Shown here: piece after piece, positions 22,970-31,500 of the stretch
Layout of the letters: every line of letters starts with the position of its first letter
How positions within the stretch are numbered: position 1 is the first letter of the stretch
From: DASPXY01 sp038227745
GTDB taxonomy: Bacteria > Planctomycetota > Planctomycetia > Gemmatales > Gemmataceae
Assembly: GCA_038227745.1 (NCBI GenBank)
Contig: JBBRPS010000014.1
Span: 1-33,483 of the forward strand
DNA length: 33,483 nt
Direction: 5' to 3'
Notes under the pieces: model-generated
Databases searched by the model: none
Told to the model about the DNA's origin: nothing
Seen by the model: only the letters and a program-made list of their open reading frames with translations
Position numbers and translations under genes: made by a program

Positions 22970-23468
22970 GGATCACCTCGTCGATGTCCACCGCCTTTTC
23001 CAGTCTGGCCGCCGCAATCTCCTCAGGACTCAAGACATCGCCCGGGTCAAGGTCTGGCCACCCGCCCTCGGCCTCCACAAGGCGGTCGCGCAACTCCGCC
23101 AGCGCAAGAGTGAGTTGCGCCGCTTCCTGGCGGAGCCCGAAGCTTTCGGCGAGGCGAATTGCCCGAGCGATGCCGCTAATCGCGCTGCCGAGCATGGCTC
23201 GGCCGGCGGTGCGAAAATCGGGAAAGTTGACCCCGTCGGCGGCCATGTGCCGCCACACCTGCTCCCAGGCCTCGCAAGCCTTCCGCGCGCCGCGCAGGGC
23301 GAAGGGGATCATCTCTTCGCGGATTTCCGCGACAAGCTCAGCGGCCGGTTGATCGCCCGAAACCTTCTCCGGGCCGGGCGCGCGCCCGGCCATAATGTCC
23401 AGTAGATTGCCAAGGTGCTCGGTTCGCGCCTTCGATAGTTCGAGTTTGAGGCTGTCGGCCGGAAACAT
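22947..23468 (-). CDS. Helical protein of unknown function, first gene of an overlapping pair
   Basis: The protein has 173 residues, is almost entirely alpha-helical and is acidic at the C-terminus (LSPEEIAAARLEKAVDIDEVIRDLQGEE). No domain was recognised. The middle part (AWEQVWRHMAADGVNFPDFRTAGRAMLGSAISGIARAIRLAESFGLR) is rich in Ala and Arg. The ATG at 23468 is preferred because GAGGAG lies 9 nt upstream; a GTG at 23501 would add eleven residues and lacks a good ribosome-binding site. Its end overlaps the next gene by 23 bp. The C-terminal tail resembles the short partner-binding tails of antitoxins, which is only a hint. Confidence 0.6.
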   Translation of the reverse strand: MFPADSLKLELSKARTEHLGNLLDIMAGRAPGPEKVSGDQPAAELVAEIREEMIPFALRGARKACEAWEQVWRHMAADGVNFPDFRTAGRAMLGSAISGIARAIRLAESFGLRQEAAQLTLALAELRDRLVEAEGGWPDLDPGDVLSPEEIAAARLEKAVDIDEVIRDLQGEE

Positions 23469-23714
23469 TTGGGACTGCTCCTCTCGAACATCGTTGCTCA
23501 CGTTTGTTGTGCCCCGCCCCCAGTGTGGCGCCTCAATGCCTTCGTGTCTCAGGGGACAAAGGGCATTGTACCTGGGGTGTCATGGCAGGTACAGGCGTGG
23601 TGGGCAGAGGCGCCGCCCTTCGCCCCCTGGTGCGGCGGCGCCGAAGACCCACGGCGCGAACGGCAGCGCCGCCTGCGGGTAGGCGGCGTGCCGCACAGGG
23701 CGTTCGCCACGGGA

Positions 23715-25025
23715 TTAATTCACCTTGAGCGAGTTGAACACCAGCCCGCCGAGCAGCTTCGGATAGAAATAAGTCGATTTCGGAGGCATCTTCTCCAGAT
23801 TGCCGGCGATCTGTTCGACGTGCCCCATCGACGCCGGCGGCACCAGCACGGCGACCTGGCACTCGCGGGCGGCCACCGCGTCGGTCACCTCGCGCAGCAG
23901 GTGGACGTAGCGGCACTGCGGCTTGCCCCCCCCCGCGGCCGGCAGCAGCCGGTCGAGGACGACGACCTGCAGGATGCTCACCGCCAGGCCGCGCCACGCC
24001 GGGCTGTGCTGCGGCGCCAGCTCGGCCATGAGTGACGGCGAGCGGAAGCGGCCCGTCTGCCACACCCCGTCCGCCACCGTGCCGAACGCCAGTAGATCCT
24101 GTCCGCCATCCGCCTCCAGATGCTCCCACGCCTCGCGTGCCCCCGCCGGCCCTTGCCCGACCGTCTCGACCTGGAAGTGCTCGCCCAGCGCCCCGCGCAG
24201 CTGCTCCGCCGTCAGCGCGGGCAGCCCCGAAACCAGCCGGTGCGTCGGCAGGATCACCAGGCCGGGGTCGCTCATGCTCACCAGCATCATCAGCACGAAG
24301 TTCGGCGGCGCCTCCGCGTCGCGCACCTCGCCGGCCGCGCGCCGCTCCTCCAGGTAGCGCAGGGCGGTCTCGTAGCGGTGGTGCCCGTCCGCGATGAAGA
24401 TCGGCTTCGGCCCCAGCAGCCCGGTCACCGCACTGACCACCTGCTGGTCGCTGACCGGCCACAGCCGGCTGACGACGCCCAGGTGGTCCGTCGCCTCCAG
24501 CGCCAGCGACCGGCCGACCGCGCCGTCGAGGAGTTTCTGCACGACCTCGTCGTCGTCGGGGTACAGGCCGAACACCTGGCTGAGGTTCATCCCCGTCGCG
24601 TGGAACAGTTTCAAGCGGTCGGCCTTCGGCCCGGCCAGCGTCTCCTCGTGCGGGTAGATGCGGCCCTGGCCGAACGGCTCCAGGCGGACGCGGGCCATGA
24701 AGCCGCGCCGCGTGTAGCGCCGGCCCTCGACCTCGAAGTCCTGGTGATAGACGTACAGGCAGCGGGCCGAGTCCTGCACCAGCACGCTCTCGCGGTGCCA
24801 GTCGCGCAGGTGGGCCGCGGCGCGCGTGTAGCGGTTGTCCGTCTCGGTGTCGCTCGGCTTCTCCTCGTTGAGGATCAGCCGCACCAGGTTGTGCGGACTG
24901 CGCCGGTACAACGCCTGCTGCAGCGCGGGGTCGATCACGTCATAGGGCGGGGCCACGACGTCGCCCAGGGCGCCGACGCGGCCGAGGTCGTACCGGAACG
25001 CGCGGAAGGCTCGGATCTCGGCCAT
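23715..25025 (-). CDS. DUF1015-family protein
   Basis: The 436-residue protein has the opening IRAFRAFRYDLGRVGALGDVVAPPYDVIDPALQQALYRRSPHNLVRLIL, typical of the DUF1015 family, with the later blocks GLYPDDDEVVQKLLDGAVG, FIADGHHRYETALRYLEER and MLVSMSDPGLVILPTHRLV. The HHRYETA motif is strongly conserved in the family. The family's biochemical role is unsettled; members are often found near serine-biosynthesis genes, none of which are seen here. No signal peptide, so cytoplasmic. AAGGAG lies 7 nt before the ATG. It is divergent from the gene at 25253 across about 230 bp. Confidence 0.9.
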   Translation of the reverse strand: MAEIRAFRAFRYDLGRVGALGDVVAPPYDVIDPALQQALYRRSPHNLVRLILNEEKPSDTETDNRYTRAAAHLRDWHRESVLVQDSARCLYVYHQDFEVEGRRYTRRGFMARVRLEPFGQGRIYPHEETLAGPKADRLKLFHATGMNLSQVFGLYPDDDEVVQKLLDGAVGRSLALEATDHLGVVSRLWPVSDQQVVSAVTGLLGPKPIFIADGHHRYETALRYLEERRAAGEVRDAEAPPNFVLMMLVSMSDPGLVILPTHRLVSGLPALTAEQLRGALGEHFQVETVGQGPAGAREAWEHLEADGGQDLLAFGTVADGVWQTGRFRSPSLMAELAPQHSPAWRGLAVSILQVVVLDRLLPAAGGGKPQCRYVHLLREVTDAVAARECQVAVLVPPASMGHVEQIAGNLEKMPPKSTYFYPKLLGGLVFNSLKVN

Positions 25026-25252
25026 GAGAATTGCTCCTTGTCGCCTGGTGTACGTCCCAAACGAACGCGGGACGCGGTTCGCTGTCGCAAGGCGGGTATC
25101 TTACCGGGAGGGCCGCGGGGAAGGCAACCGCGCTCCGGGGGGCTGGGTTTTTCCCGGCACGCGGCCACAGGGTCGTGTACAATGTCCCCGCCCTCACGCG
25201 GGTGGGCAGCGCTATCCCGCGTCACCCATTCCTGTGCTCACACGGGTCTCTC

Positions 25253-26560
25253 ATGAAGCGATCGAGCCTGGCCGACCGTGCCGCCCTCGCCCTGCTGCTC
25301 GCCGCCCTGTGCGGACTGTCCTCCCGGACGGCCCCGGGCGCGGGCGGCAGGGGAACGAAGACCGACCGCCCCGCCCTCGGCCGGTGCGTCTCCCCGGCGG
25401 GGGCCCTGCTCCGCTGTGCCGGGTCGGGCAAGGACTGCCGCGCCCTCGAACCGCAGGCGGCAGTCCACGCCGGCGACCTGCTGATCGCCCTGCCCGGCAC
25501 GCGCGCCGAGATCGACCTGCGCCAGGGGACCGTCCGCCTGTCGCTGCTCGGCCACCTGCCGAAAGAGGCCGACGACCCGGTGCTGGGCAGCGCCGTCCGC
25601 CTCGACAGGGCGGCAGGGCTGGCGGGGCTGGAGCTGACCGTCGAGGGGGGGCGGGCGCTGCTGGCGCACCGCGGCAAAAAGGGCGGCGTCCGGGTGCGGC
25701 TGCACTTCGGCAAGGACGTGCTCCGGCTCGACCTCGCCGAGCCGGGGACCGAGGTCGCCGTGGAGATGGTCAGTCGCTGGCCGGCCGGCGCCCCGTTCTC
25801 CGCACGGCCCAAACCGGAGCAGCGGCCCGTCGCGGACGGCGTCGTCCTGCTGCTCAAGGGGCAGCTCGACGCCCAGTTCAACGACGGCGCCGAGCACAGC
25901 GGCCTGCGCGGCCGCGTGATGTATCACTGGAACAGCCACCGCGGCCCCGCCGGCCCGCTGCCGTACAAGGAAGTGCCGGCCTGGGCCGCCGGGCCCGCCC
26001 CGGACAAGGACGTCGCCAGGGTCCTGGACCGGCTGCGCCAGCGCCTGGCCGGAAAGGACGCGATCGCCGTGCTGCGGGAGGCCGTGGACGGTGCGGACCC
26101 CTCCCAGCGCGTCCTCGCCGTCCACGGCGAAGGGGCCATTGGAGATATTGAAGGGATTCTTAAGGTGCTGAACGGCGCGAAGGACGCGAAGGTTCGCCGG
26201 GCGGCGGCGGCCACCCTGCGGCACCTGAGTGGGCGCGGCGCCGCCGAGGACGTGCGGATTTACGAGGCGCTGGTCAAGGACGGCTACAAGCCCGGCCAGG
26301 CGGAGAACGTGATGTACCTGCTGCACGGCTTCACGGGGGAGGCGCTGGCCGAGGCGGCGACGTACGAGACGCTGATCGACTACTTGCAGCACGGCAAGCC
26401 GGCGGTCCGCGAGCTGGCGGCCGAGCAGCTGTACCGCCTGGTGCCGCAGGGCCGCGCGATCGCCTACGACGCCGCCGCCGGCCCCGACGAGCGGGCCCGC
26501 GCCCACGCGGCCTGGCGGAGGCTGATCCCCGCGGGGAAGCTGCCGCCGGCGCCGAAATAA
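25253..26560 (+). CDS. Exported protein with a FecR-like region and HEAT-like repeats
   Basis: This 435-residue protein starts with a signal peptide (MKRSSLADRAALALLLAALCGLSSRTAPGAG). Residues 35-220 are beta-rich. HAGDLLIALPGTRAEIDLRQGTVRLSLLGHL resembles the FecR/iron-dicitrate-sensor-like fold in which a scalar property of the envelope is sensed, though the match is only by pattern. From about 270 to 420 the sequence is helical with HEAT-like units (ILKVLNGAKDAKVRRAAAATLRHLSG; LIDYLQHGKPAVRELAAEQLYRLV). The ATG at 25253 was chosen because the signal peptide begins there. A TACAAT at 25178-25183 could be a -10 element, but no good -35 accompanies it. Function unknown. Confidence 0.65.
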   Translation: MKRSSLADRAALALLLAALCGLSSRTAPGAGGRGTKTDRPALGRCVSPAGALLRCAGSGKDCRALEPQAAVHAGDLLIALPGTRAEIDLRQGTVRLSLLGHLPKEADDPVLGSAVRLDRAAGLAGLELTVEGGRALLAHRGKKGGVRVRLHFGKDVLRLDLAEPGTEVAVEMVSRWPAGAPFSARPKPEQRPVADGVVLLLKGQLDAQFNDGAEHSGLRGRVMYHWNSHRGPAGPLPYKEVPAWAAGPAPDKDVARVLDRLRQRLAGKDAIAVLREAVDGADPSQRVLAVHGEGAIGDIEGILKVLNGAKDAKVRRAAAATLRHLSGRGAAEDVRIYEALVKDGYKPGQAENVMYLLHGFTGEALAEAATYETLIDYLQHGKPAVRELAAEQLYRLVPQGRAIAYDAAAGPDERARAHAAWRRLIPAGKLPPAPK

Positions 26561-26608
26561 TACGGGCGCTCCGGCGAATACTACCTCGCGGCAGAAATGA
26601 GTGGCCGT

Positions 26609-26699
26609 TCGTTTAGCCGCGGTTGAGCCAGATCCCGCGGTGCGGGGGCGGCGAGCGCGCGCCCCGCGCAGCGGATCTGGCTCAACCGCGGCTAAACGA
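26609..26699. repeat. Inverted repeat of the CGTTTAGCCGCGG family between convergent genes
   Basis: Perfect 27-bp arms (26609-26635 and 26673-26699), beginning TCGTTTAGCCGCGGTTGAG and ending CCAGATCC, enclose a GC-rich 37-nt centre. It lies between the stop of the FecR-like gene (26560) and the stop of the BBP7-like gene (26713), where it could stop transcription from both sides. The right arm matches positions 12-48. Confidence 0.8.
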
Positions 26700-26712
26700 C
26701 TAATGGGCGGGA

Positions 26713-28170
26713 TCAGAAGCGGAACTCGACCATGAACCGCACCCCGTGGACATAGAAATCATCCTGTTTGGTCAGCACGCGCGGCTGGTTGCCCCCCGAG
26801 GGGGAGCCGAAGCCCGGGCTGCTCGGCACGAGCGCCGGGTTGATGACGGTGTTGACCTGACTGCCCGGACGGGCCACGCTGTTGATGTACAGGAAGCTGT
26901 AGCCCGTCGAGAGCCGCACGTGCTTGCCCAGGTTCACGCCCACCTCGCCGCCGATCTCCGGGACGATGACGAACCAGTTGGTCGTGTGCGTCCCGAAGTT
27001 CCCGCCGGAGAGCAGCGGGTTGGAGGGGACGGCGAGAAGACCGCCCTGGGCCGTGGAGGTCGCCCCGCCCGGCCGGACGTCGGTGGTGCTGCCCAGGCTG
27101 CGCACCCGTTCGTGGTTCGGGCCGAGGCCGACCTTCCCATTCAGACTGAGGAACCACAACCCATTGGTCCACTCGACCCTGGTGCCGACCTGTCCGAGGT
27201 ACGCCTGGTTCCGCGTCGTGAACCGATCCGCAATGGTTTCCACCGAGCCGGCGGGTAGTCCTGCGCCGCCGATCCCGATGGTGGTCGGCGTAAGGAATTG
27301 ACTGTTCTGGACGATGTCCAGGTTCTCGTACAGGTCGAGGTAGCGGAAGCCGGCCAGCACCTGCCAGTCCCAGCAGTCCGTGTGCGCCAGGTTCCGGTAC
27401 AGGTTCACCTCCCAGCCCCAGAACTGCTGGTTGGTCCCGACCGCGATGCTCCCCGTTTCAGTCCCGGGGGTACTCACGGCTTGGGCCGCGGGTGCGCCCG
27501 TGACCGCACTGGTAATCGGTCGGGCGAGCAACGGCGTGCCGGTGGCGTCGGAGGCGAACAGCGTCCCCTCCGCCCGGCGCTCCAGGATGAACCCGGCCGC
27601 CCCCAAGCCCCACTGGTGCCGCTCGTCCAGCCAGACGCCGCCCTCGAACCAGATGCCCGGCTGGGTGCCCAGGTTGGGGCGGTCCTTGCCGGCGAGGACG
27701 CGCGTGTCGGACTGGCCGAGGGCCCCCGCGCCGGTGACGGAGCCGGTGGTAACCAGGGGCGGCGGCGCCGGGGAGTTCTCGGCCCACCAGAGCAAGAACC
27801 CCACCCCGCCCCAGAACCGCTCGCACGGTCCGTCGTGGTTGCGTTTCAGAGCGTCCTGCAAATCCTTGCTGGACTGGGCGGCGGAAGCGTTCTGCTCGGC
27901 GGCCTGCGCCTGCGCTGGCGCCGCCTGTGCCGCGTCCGCCTGGCCCGGGGCCGGCGTGCCGGGGGCGGGCTGGCCGGGGGGCGCGGCCACCCCCGGCGCG
28001 GGTGCGGGCTGATTGGCCGGCCCCCCGCCCGGGCCGTTCGCGCTGGGAACCCAGGCGGGCGGCGCCACCCCGAGTGCGGGGGGGAGGGTCGTGGGCGGCG
28101 TCCCCTGGGAAAACGCCAGGCCCTCTCCCAGGCCCAGCAACACCAGCAGACCGAGACATCCCCTGAGCAT
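26713..28170 (-). CDS. BBP7-like outer-membrane beta-barrel protein
   Basis: The 485-residue protein has a signal peptide (MLRGCLGLLVLLGLGEGLAFSQG), then a Pro/Ala/Gln-rich linker to about residue 100 and a helical stretch (AQAAEQNASAAQSSKDLQDAL). The barrel domain typical of planctomycete BBP7 proteins follows: FWGGVGFLLWWAENSPAPPPLVTTG, GIWFEGGVWLDERHQWGLGAAGFIL, QQFWGWEVNLYRNL, WQVLAGFRYLDLYENL, VPEIGGEVGVNLGKHVRLSTGYSFLYINSVARPGSQVN, and the C-terminal strand VHGVRFMVEFRF ending in Phe, as in outer-membrane proteins. The ATG at 28170 has GGAGG 5 nt upstream; an ATG at 28182, also after a GGAGG, is the alternative. It probably sits in the outer membrane as a pore or structural protein. Confidence 0.85.
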   Translation of the reverse strand: MLRGCLGLLVLLGLGEGLAFSQGTPPTTLPPALGVAPPAWVPSANGPGGGPANQPAPAPGVAAPPGQPAPGTPAPGQADAAQAAPAQAQAAEQNASAAQSSKDLQDALKRNHDGPCERFWGGVGFLLWWAENSPAPPPLVTTGSVTGAGALGQSDTRVLAGKDRPNLGTQPGIWFEGGVWLDERHQWGLGAAGFILERRAEGTLFASDATGTPLLARPITSAVTGAPAAQAVSTPGTETGSIAVGTNQQFWGWEVNLYRNLAHTDCWDWQVLAGFRYLDLYENLDIVQNSQFLTPTTIGIGGAGLPAGSVETIADRFTTRNQAYLGQVGTRVEWTNGLWFLSLNGKVGLGPNHERVRSLGSTTDVRPGGATSTAQGGLLAVPSNPLLSGGNFGTHTTNWFVIVPEIGGEVGVNLGKHVRLSTGYSFLYINSVARPGSQVNTVINPALVPSSPGFGSPSGGNQPRVLTKQDDFYVHGVRFMVEFRF

Positions 28171-28182
28171 GGTGGCCTCCAT

Positions 28183-28512
28183 TCCGCCTCCGTTGAGAAG
28201 CGAAGCACTGTTCCGCCCGACCGCGCTCCCCCTGCCTCCAAGGGACGCTACCAACGCCGGGGGGACCCGTGCCGGGGCCAGCCGCCGGTCGGTAAGACGG
28301 GCAAGTATTAGAGGTATCGACCGTTCCGGGGATGACTCTTGAGACGGCGGAAAGGAAAACAAGGGAGGGAAAGGTTGTAACGGAGGGGGGGAGAAGCGGA
28401 TTCCACCAGGGCAACCTGGAGGATGTGGGCGGCAAAGAATTGCCACCCACGCCCTCCGGGTTGCCCCGGGATGGCCTCGCGGGCCACACCAGGGGCGCGG
28501 CGCTCCGGTGGG
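28183..28512. other. Intergenic region with BBP7 leader and a hairpin
   Basis: No gene is seen. The side near 28183 must hold the promoter of the BBP7-like gene; no clear -35/-10 pair could be picked. A long imperfect hairpin lies at 28409-28466. A G/A-rich stretch (about 28340-28400) separates the two. Confidence 0.45.
28409..28466 (-). terminator. Long imperfect hairpin, terminator candidate for the giant repeat protein
   Basis: The left arm (28409-28435) and right arm (28440-28466) are complementary over about 27 positions with a handful of mismatches, and the loop is AGAA. It starts 46 nt beyond the stop of the gene ending at 28513. No U-tract follows on the minus strand, so it could also be a dispersed repeat. 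Confidence 0.45.
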
Positions 28513-31500
28513 TTACGTGGGGGCGTTCGTTGTGACGACCCCACCGATCGAGATGCCGTCCAGGAACGTCGGGCCGTTCGCGAAGTCGGCGAAGATGACG
28601 TCCGCCACAGCCGGGGAGATGGAGTCGAACCCCCCCCTGAGCCGGAACCCGAGGCCCTCCGCGCGCTGGCCGGTCAAGGCATTGAGGAGCCTGCCCGCGC
28701 CGAGCCCGCCGCTGCCGACGCCGACGAGGATGTCGAGTTCGCCGTTCGGGTTCTGCGGATCCCGGCCCCCGAAGGCGACACTGCTGACGCCCGGCAGGGC
28801 GATCGAACTCCCCGACGGCGAGGAGAAGGCCGGGATCGGGTCGAAGGCCAGGAAGCTCGCCAGGTGGGTCTTGTTCCCGTCCGGGTTCAGATACGTTTCG
28901 GTCGGGTCGTTCAGGATGCTGAACTTGCCGGTTGTCGTGTCCCTCTTGAAAATCTCGATATTCGGCGAGGCACCGGCCCCGGGGCCGACCATGATGTCCG
29001 CCGGGGTATTGGGACCTTCGTAAGTCCCGGCTGCGACGTAGGCCCCGCCCAGGAAGGCCGGGTCGTAGGCCGGGAAAGACGGTGACAGGGGCGGGGGCGC
29101 CATGCCGCCCGGCGTGACTATCCCGGCCTGTCCGTTGTAGACGTTGATCTGGGCCGACATGCCGGAGCCGGGGGCCGTGATGATGTCGGCGTTGCCGTCG
29201 CCGTTCACGTCGCCCACCGCGACCCGGGCCCCCCCGGTGAAAGTGGCGTCGTACGGGTCGAACTCTCCCAGGCTGTTCTGCAGTTCCATCATCTGCACGC
29301 CGGGCTTGGTCGTGTCCTGGACGAAGGTCCGCACGTGTCTGGGGTTCGGCTGCTGCTGGGGGATGGTCCCGTTTTGCTGCTGCTGCGAAACCAGGTTGCC
29401 CGCGCCGGCGCCGACGACGATCGCGGCCCTACCGCTGTTGGTGATGTCGCCGGCAGCCACGAACACTCCGCCCTGGAAGCTCGGATCGAAGCCGAAGAAC
29501 TGGGTGAGAAGATCTGTGTTCCCCGGTTCCGTGTGCAGGCGCCCGAGGCCTTGGGGATCGTTGGAGTTGTTCACGATCCGGACGATGGCACGGCCGTCGA
29601 TCACCGTGATCACGGGGCCGCTTCCCGACCCGGCTCCGAGGATCACATCGGGGACGCCGTCGCCGTTCACGTCGCCGACGGCCACCTGCGGGGCGCTGAA
29701 GGAGGGCCCGACCGGGTTGGTCAGGTTCGGGGCCAGGAAGAAGGGAGGCGCCCCGCCCGCGGTGACGTTGGCACTGCCCGGGAGGGGCGAACCCGTGACG
29801 TTCAGGGACGCATTGATCGCGAAGCTGCTGGCGTTGGTCTGGAACGCGGCCACCGTGATGTTCACCTGCGGAGTGAACTCAATACTCGTGAAGTTGAGCG
29901 ACTGAGCCTTATCGAACGTGAAGAACCCATCTTTCGAGGCCCCTACCTGGCCCGTGATGTTGAACGCCGTGACCACCGCACCGTTGGTGAGCGGGGTACC
30001 GAGGTTCAGCAAGGACAGGCTGTCCCCGGGGGCGGTGATGGGGAAGCCCCCGTTGACCGTGACCGGGGTGGTGGGACTGGGAGTGATGAAGAAGGTGTCC
30101 GCCTGGTCCCCGCCCGTGAGGACGGCGAAGGCGCCTGTGATCGGCACGTTGACCAGAACCGTGGCAGGCCCCGCGTTGCCGACCTTCGCGAAGAAGGGCC
30201 CGGCGCCCGTGTTGATGGCCTGGTTCACCGTGAAGTTCCGGCCGGTGTTGATAAAGGTGCCGCCGCTCGTGATCGGGGCGTTAATCGTCACATCTCTGGC
30301 CGCGTTCAGGAAGACCGAGGCCGTCCCGGTGTTGATCGGCGTGCTGACGACGATGTCGAAGGCGTCGTTCAACGTGACCGGGGGCTCACCGATGACGATG
30401 CCGGTGGTGCCGTTGACCGTCCCGACGACGAGGCTGACGGCATCGTTGAAGCCGACCGCCCCGCCCTGGGTCTTGGCCGCCAGGGTTAGCACCCGGTTGG
30501 GCTGTTCCAGGAAGAAAACGCCGTTGCCGCGCAACCGCAGGCCGGAGGCGGTGATGTACGACCCGGTCTGCTCGCCCACCCCGTTCGCGTCGAGGTTGAC
30601 CGTCCCCGCGTCGGCGAGGTTCGGGTCCCCGAGCTTGAGGGTGTTGATCCCCTGCTGCAAGCCGGTGCCGATGGTGATTTGCCCGCCCAGCGACGTCAGG
30701 GCCACCGGGGCGGTGTGGGTGCTCACCCCGTCCGTCTTCACGAAGCCGTAGGTGCGGTCGTCCGCGACCGAGCCGAGGATGAAGCCGCTGGCCGCGGTAA
30801 AGGACGTGACCCCTGCCAGACCGGCCGTGTCGGTGGCCGTGCTGAACGTGGTGACCTTGTTGCCCGTGCTGTTGAACGCGATCTGGCCGACCGCGAGGGC
30901 CCCCAGGGCCCCGCTCTGGCCTATCGCCGTGATGGCTCCGCTCTCGGCCTGGAAAATGTCGCTCCGCGAGGCCAGGCGGACCGTCGCGCCGGTGCCGGCG
31001 GTGATCGGCGCGATGAGGAACTGCGAGCCGCCGGTCCCGAGGCTGACGTTGTTATTCTTCGTCGTGATGCCGTTCGTCCCCAGGACAACCCCGACCGTCA
31101 AGGCGTCGGCGTCGTTGTAGCTCACCGGCCCGGTGGTGTTCGCCGCCAGCACGTTGACGTTGTTGGACTGGGCCAGCGCGAACGTCCCGGTGCCCTGGAG
31201 CCGCAGGTTGGCGGCCGAGACCGTCGCGCCGGCCGTCTCGGCCACCCCGCCGGCGTTGGTCGAGAGATCGACCGTGCCCGCGCCGGTGCGGATGCTCGCG
31301 CCGACGGTGAGCTGGCCCCCCGTGGTGAGCGTCAGGTTGTTGCCGGCGGGCGTGGGGTTGCCCGCGGCCTTGCCCCGGCCGGTCCAGTTGCCTGCCAGCG
31401 GCGTGGCGGCGGCCGCCCCGAAGGGGAACTGGCCGGCGTCGGGGCCGCCGGTGCTGTTGCTGTTGCGCAGGTACCACGTGCCGGAGGGATCGATGACGCC

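Noticed and set aside
23567..23610. Short inverted repeat GTACCTG / CAGGTAC in the intergenic region
   Set aside because: A 7-bp arm is too short to separate from chance in this sequence, and no terminal repeats or transposase accompany it.
25178..25183. TACAAT as a -10 element for the FecR-like gene
   Set aside because: No -35-like hexamer was found at 16-18 nt spacing, so it is mentioned only in the gene entry.
24120..25256. A 378-residue plus-strand frame
   Set aside because: It is antisense to the DUF1015 gene, which has conserved blocks and a ribosome-binding site.
29335..30751. Plus-strand frames of 277 to 384 residues under the giant protein gene
   Set aside because: They mirror a repetitive coding sequence on the minus strand, and no start signal or domain supports them.
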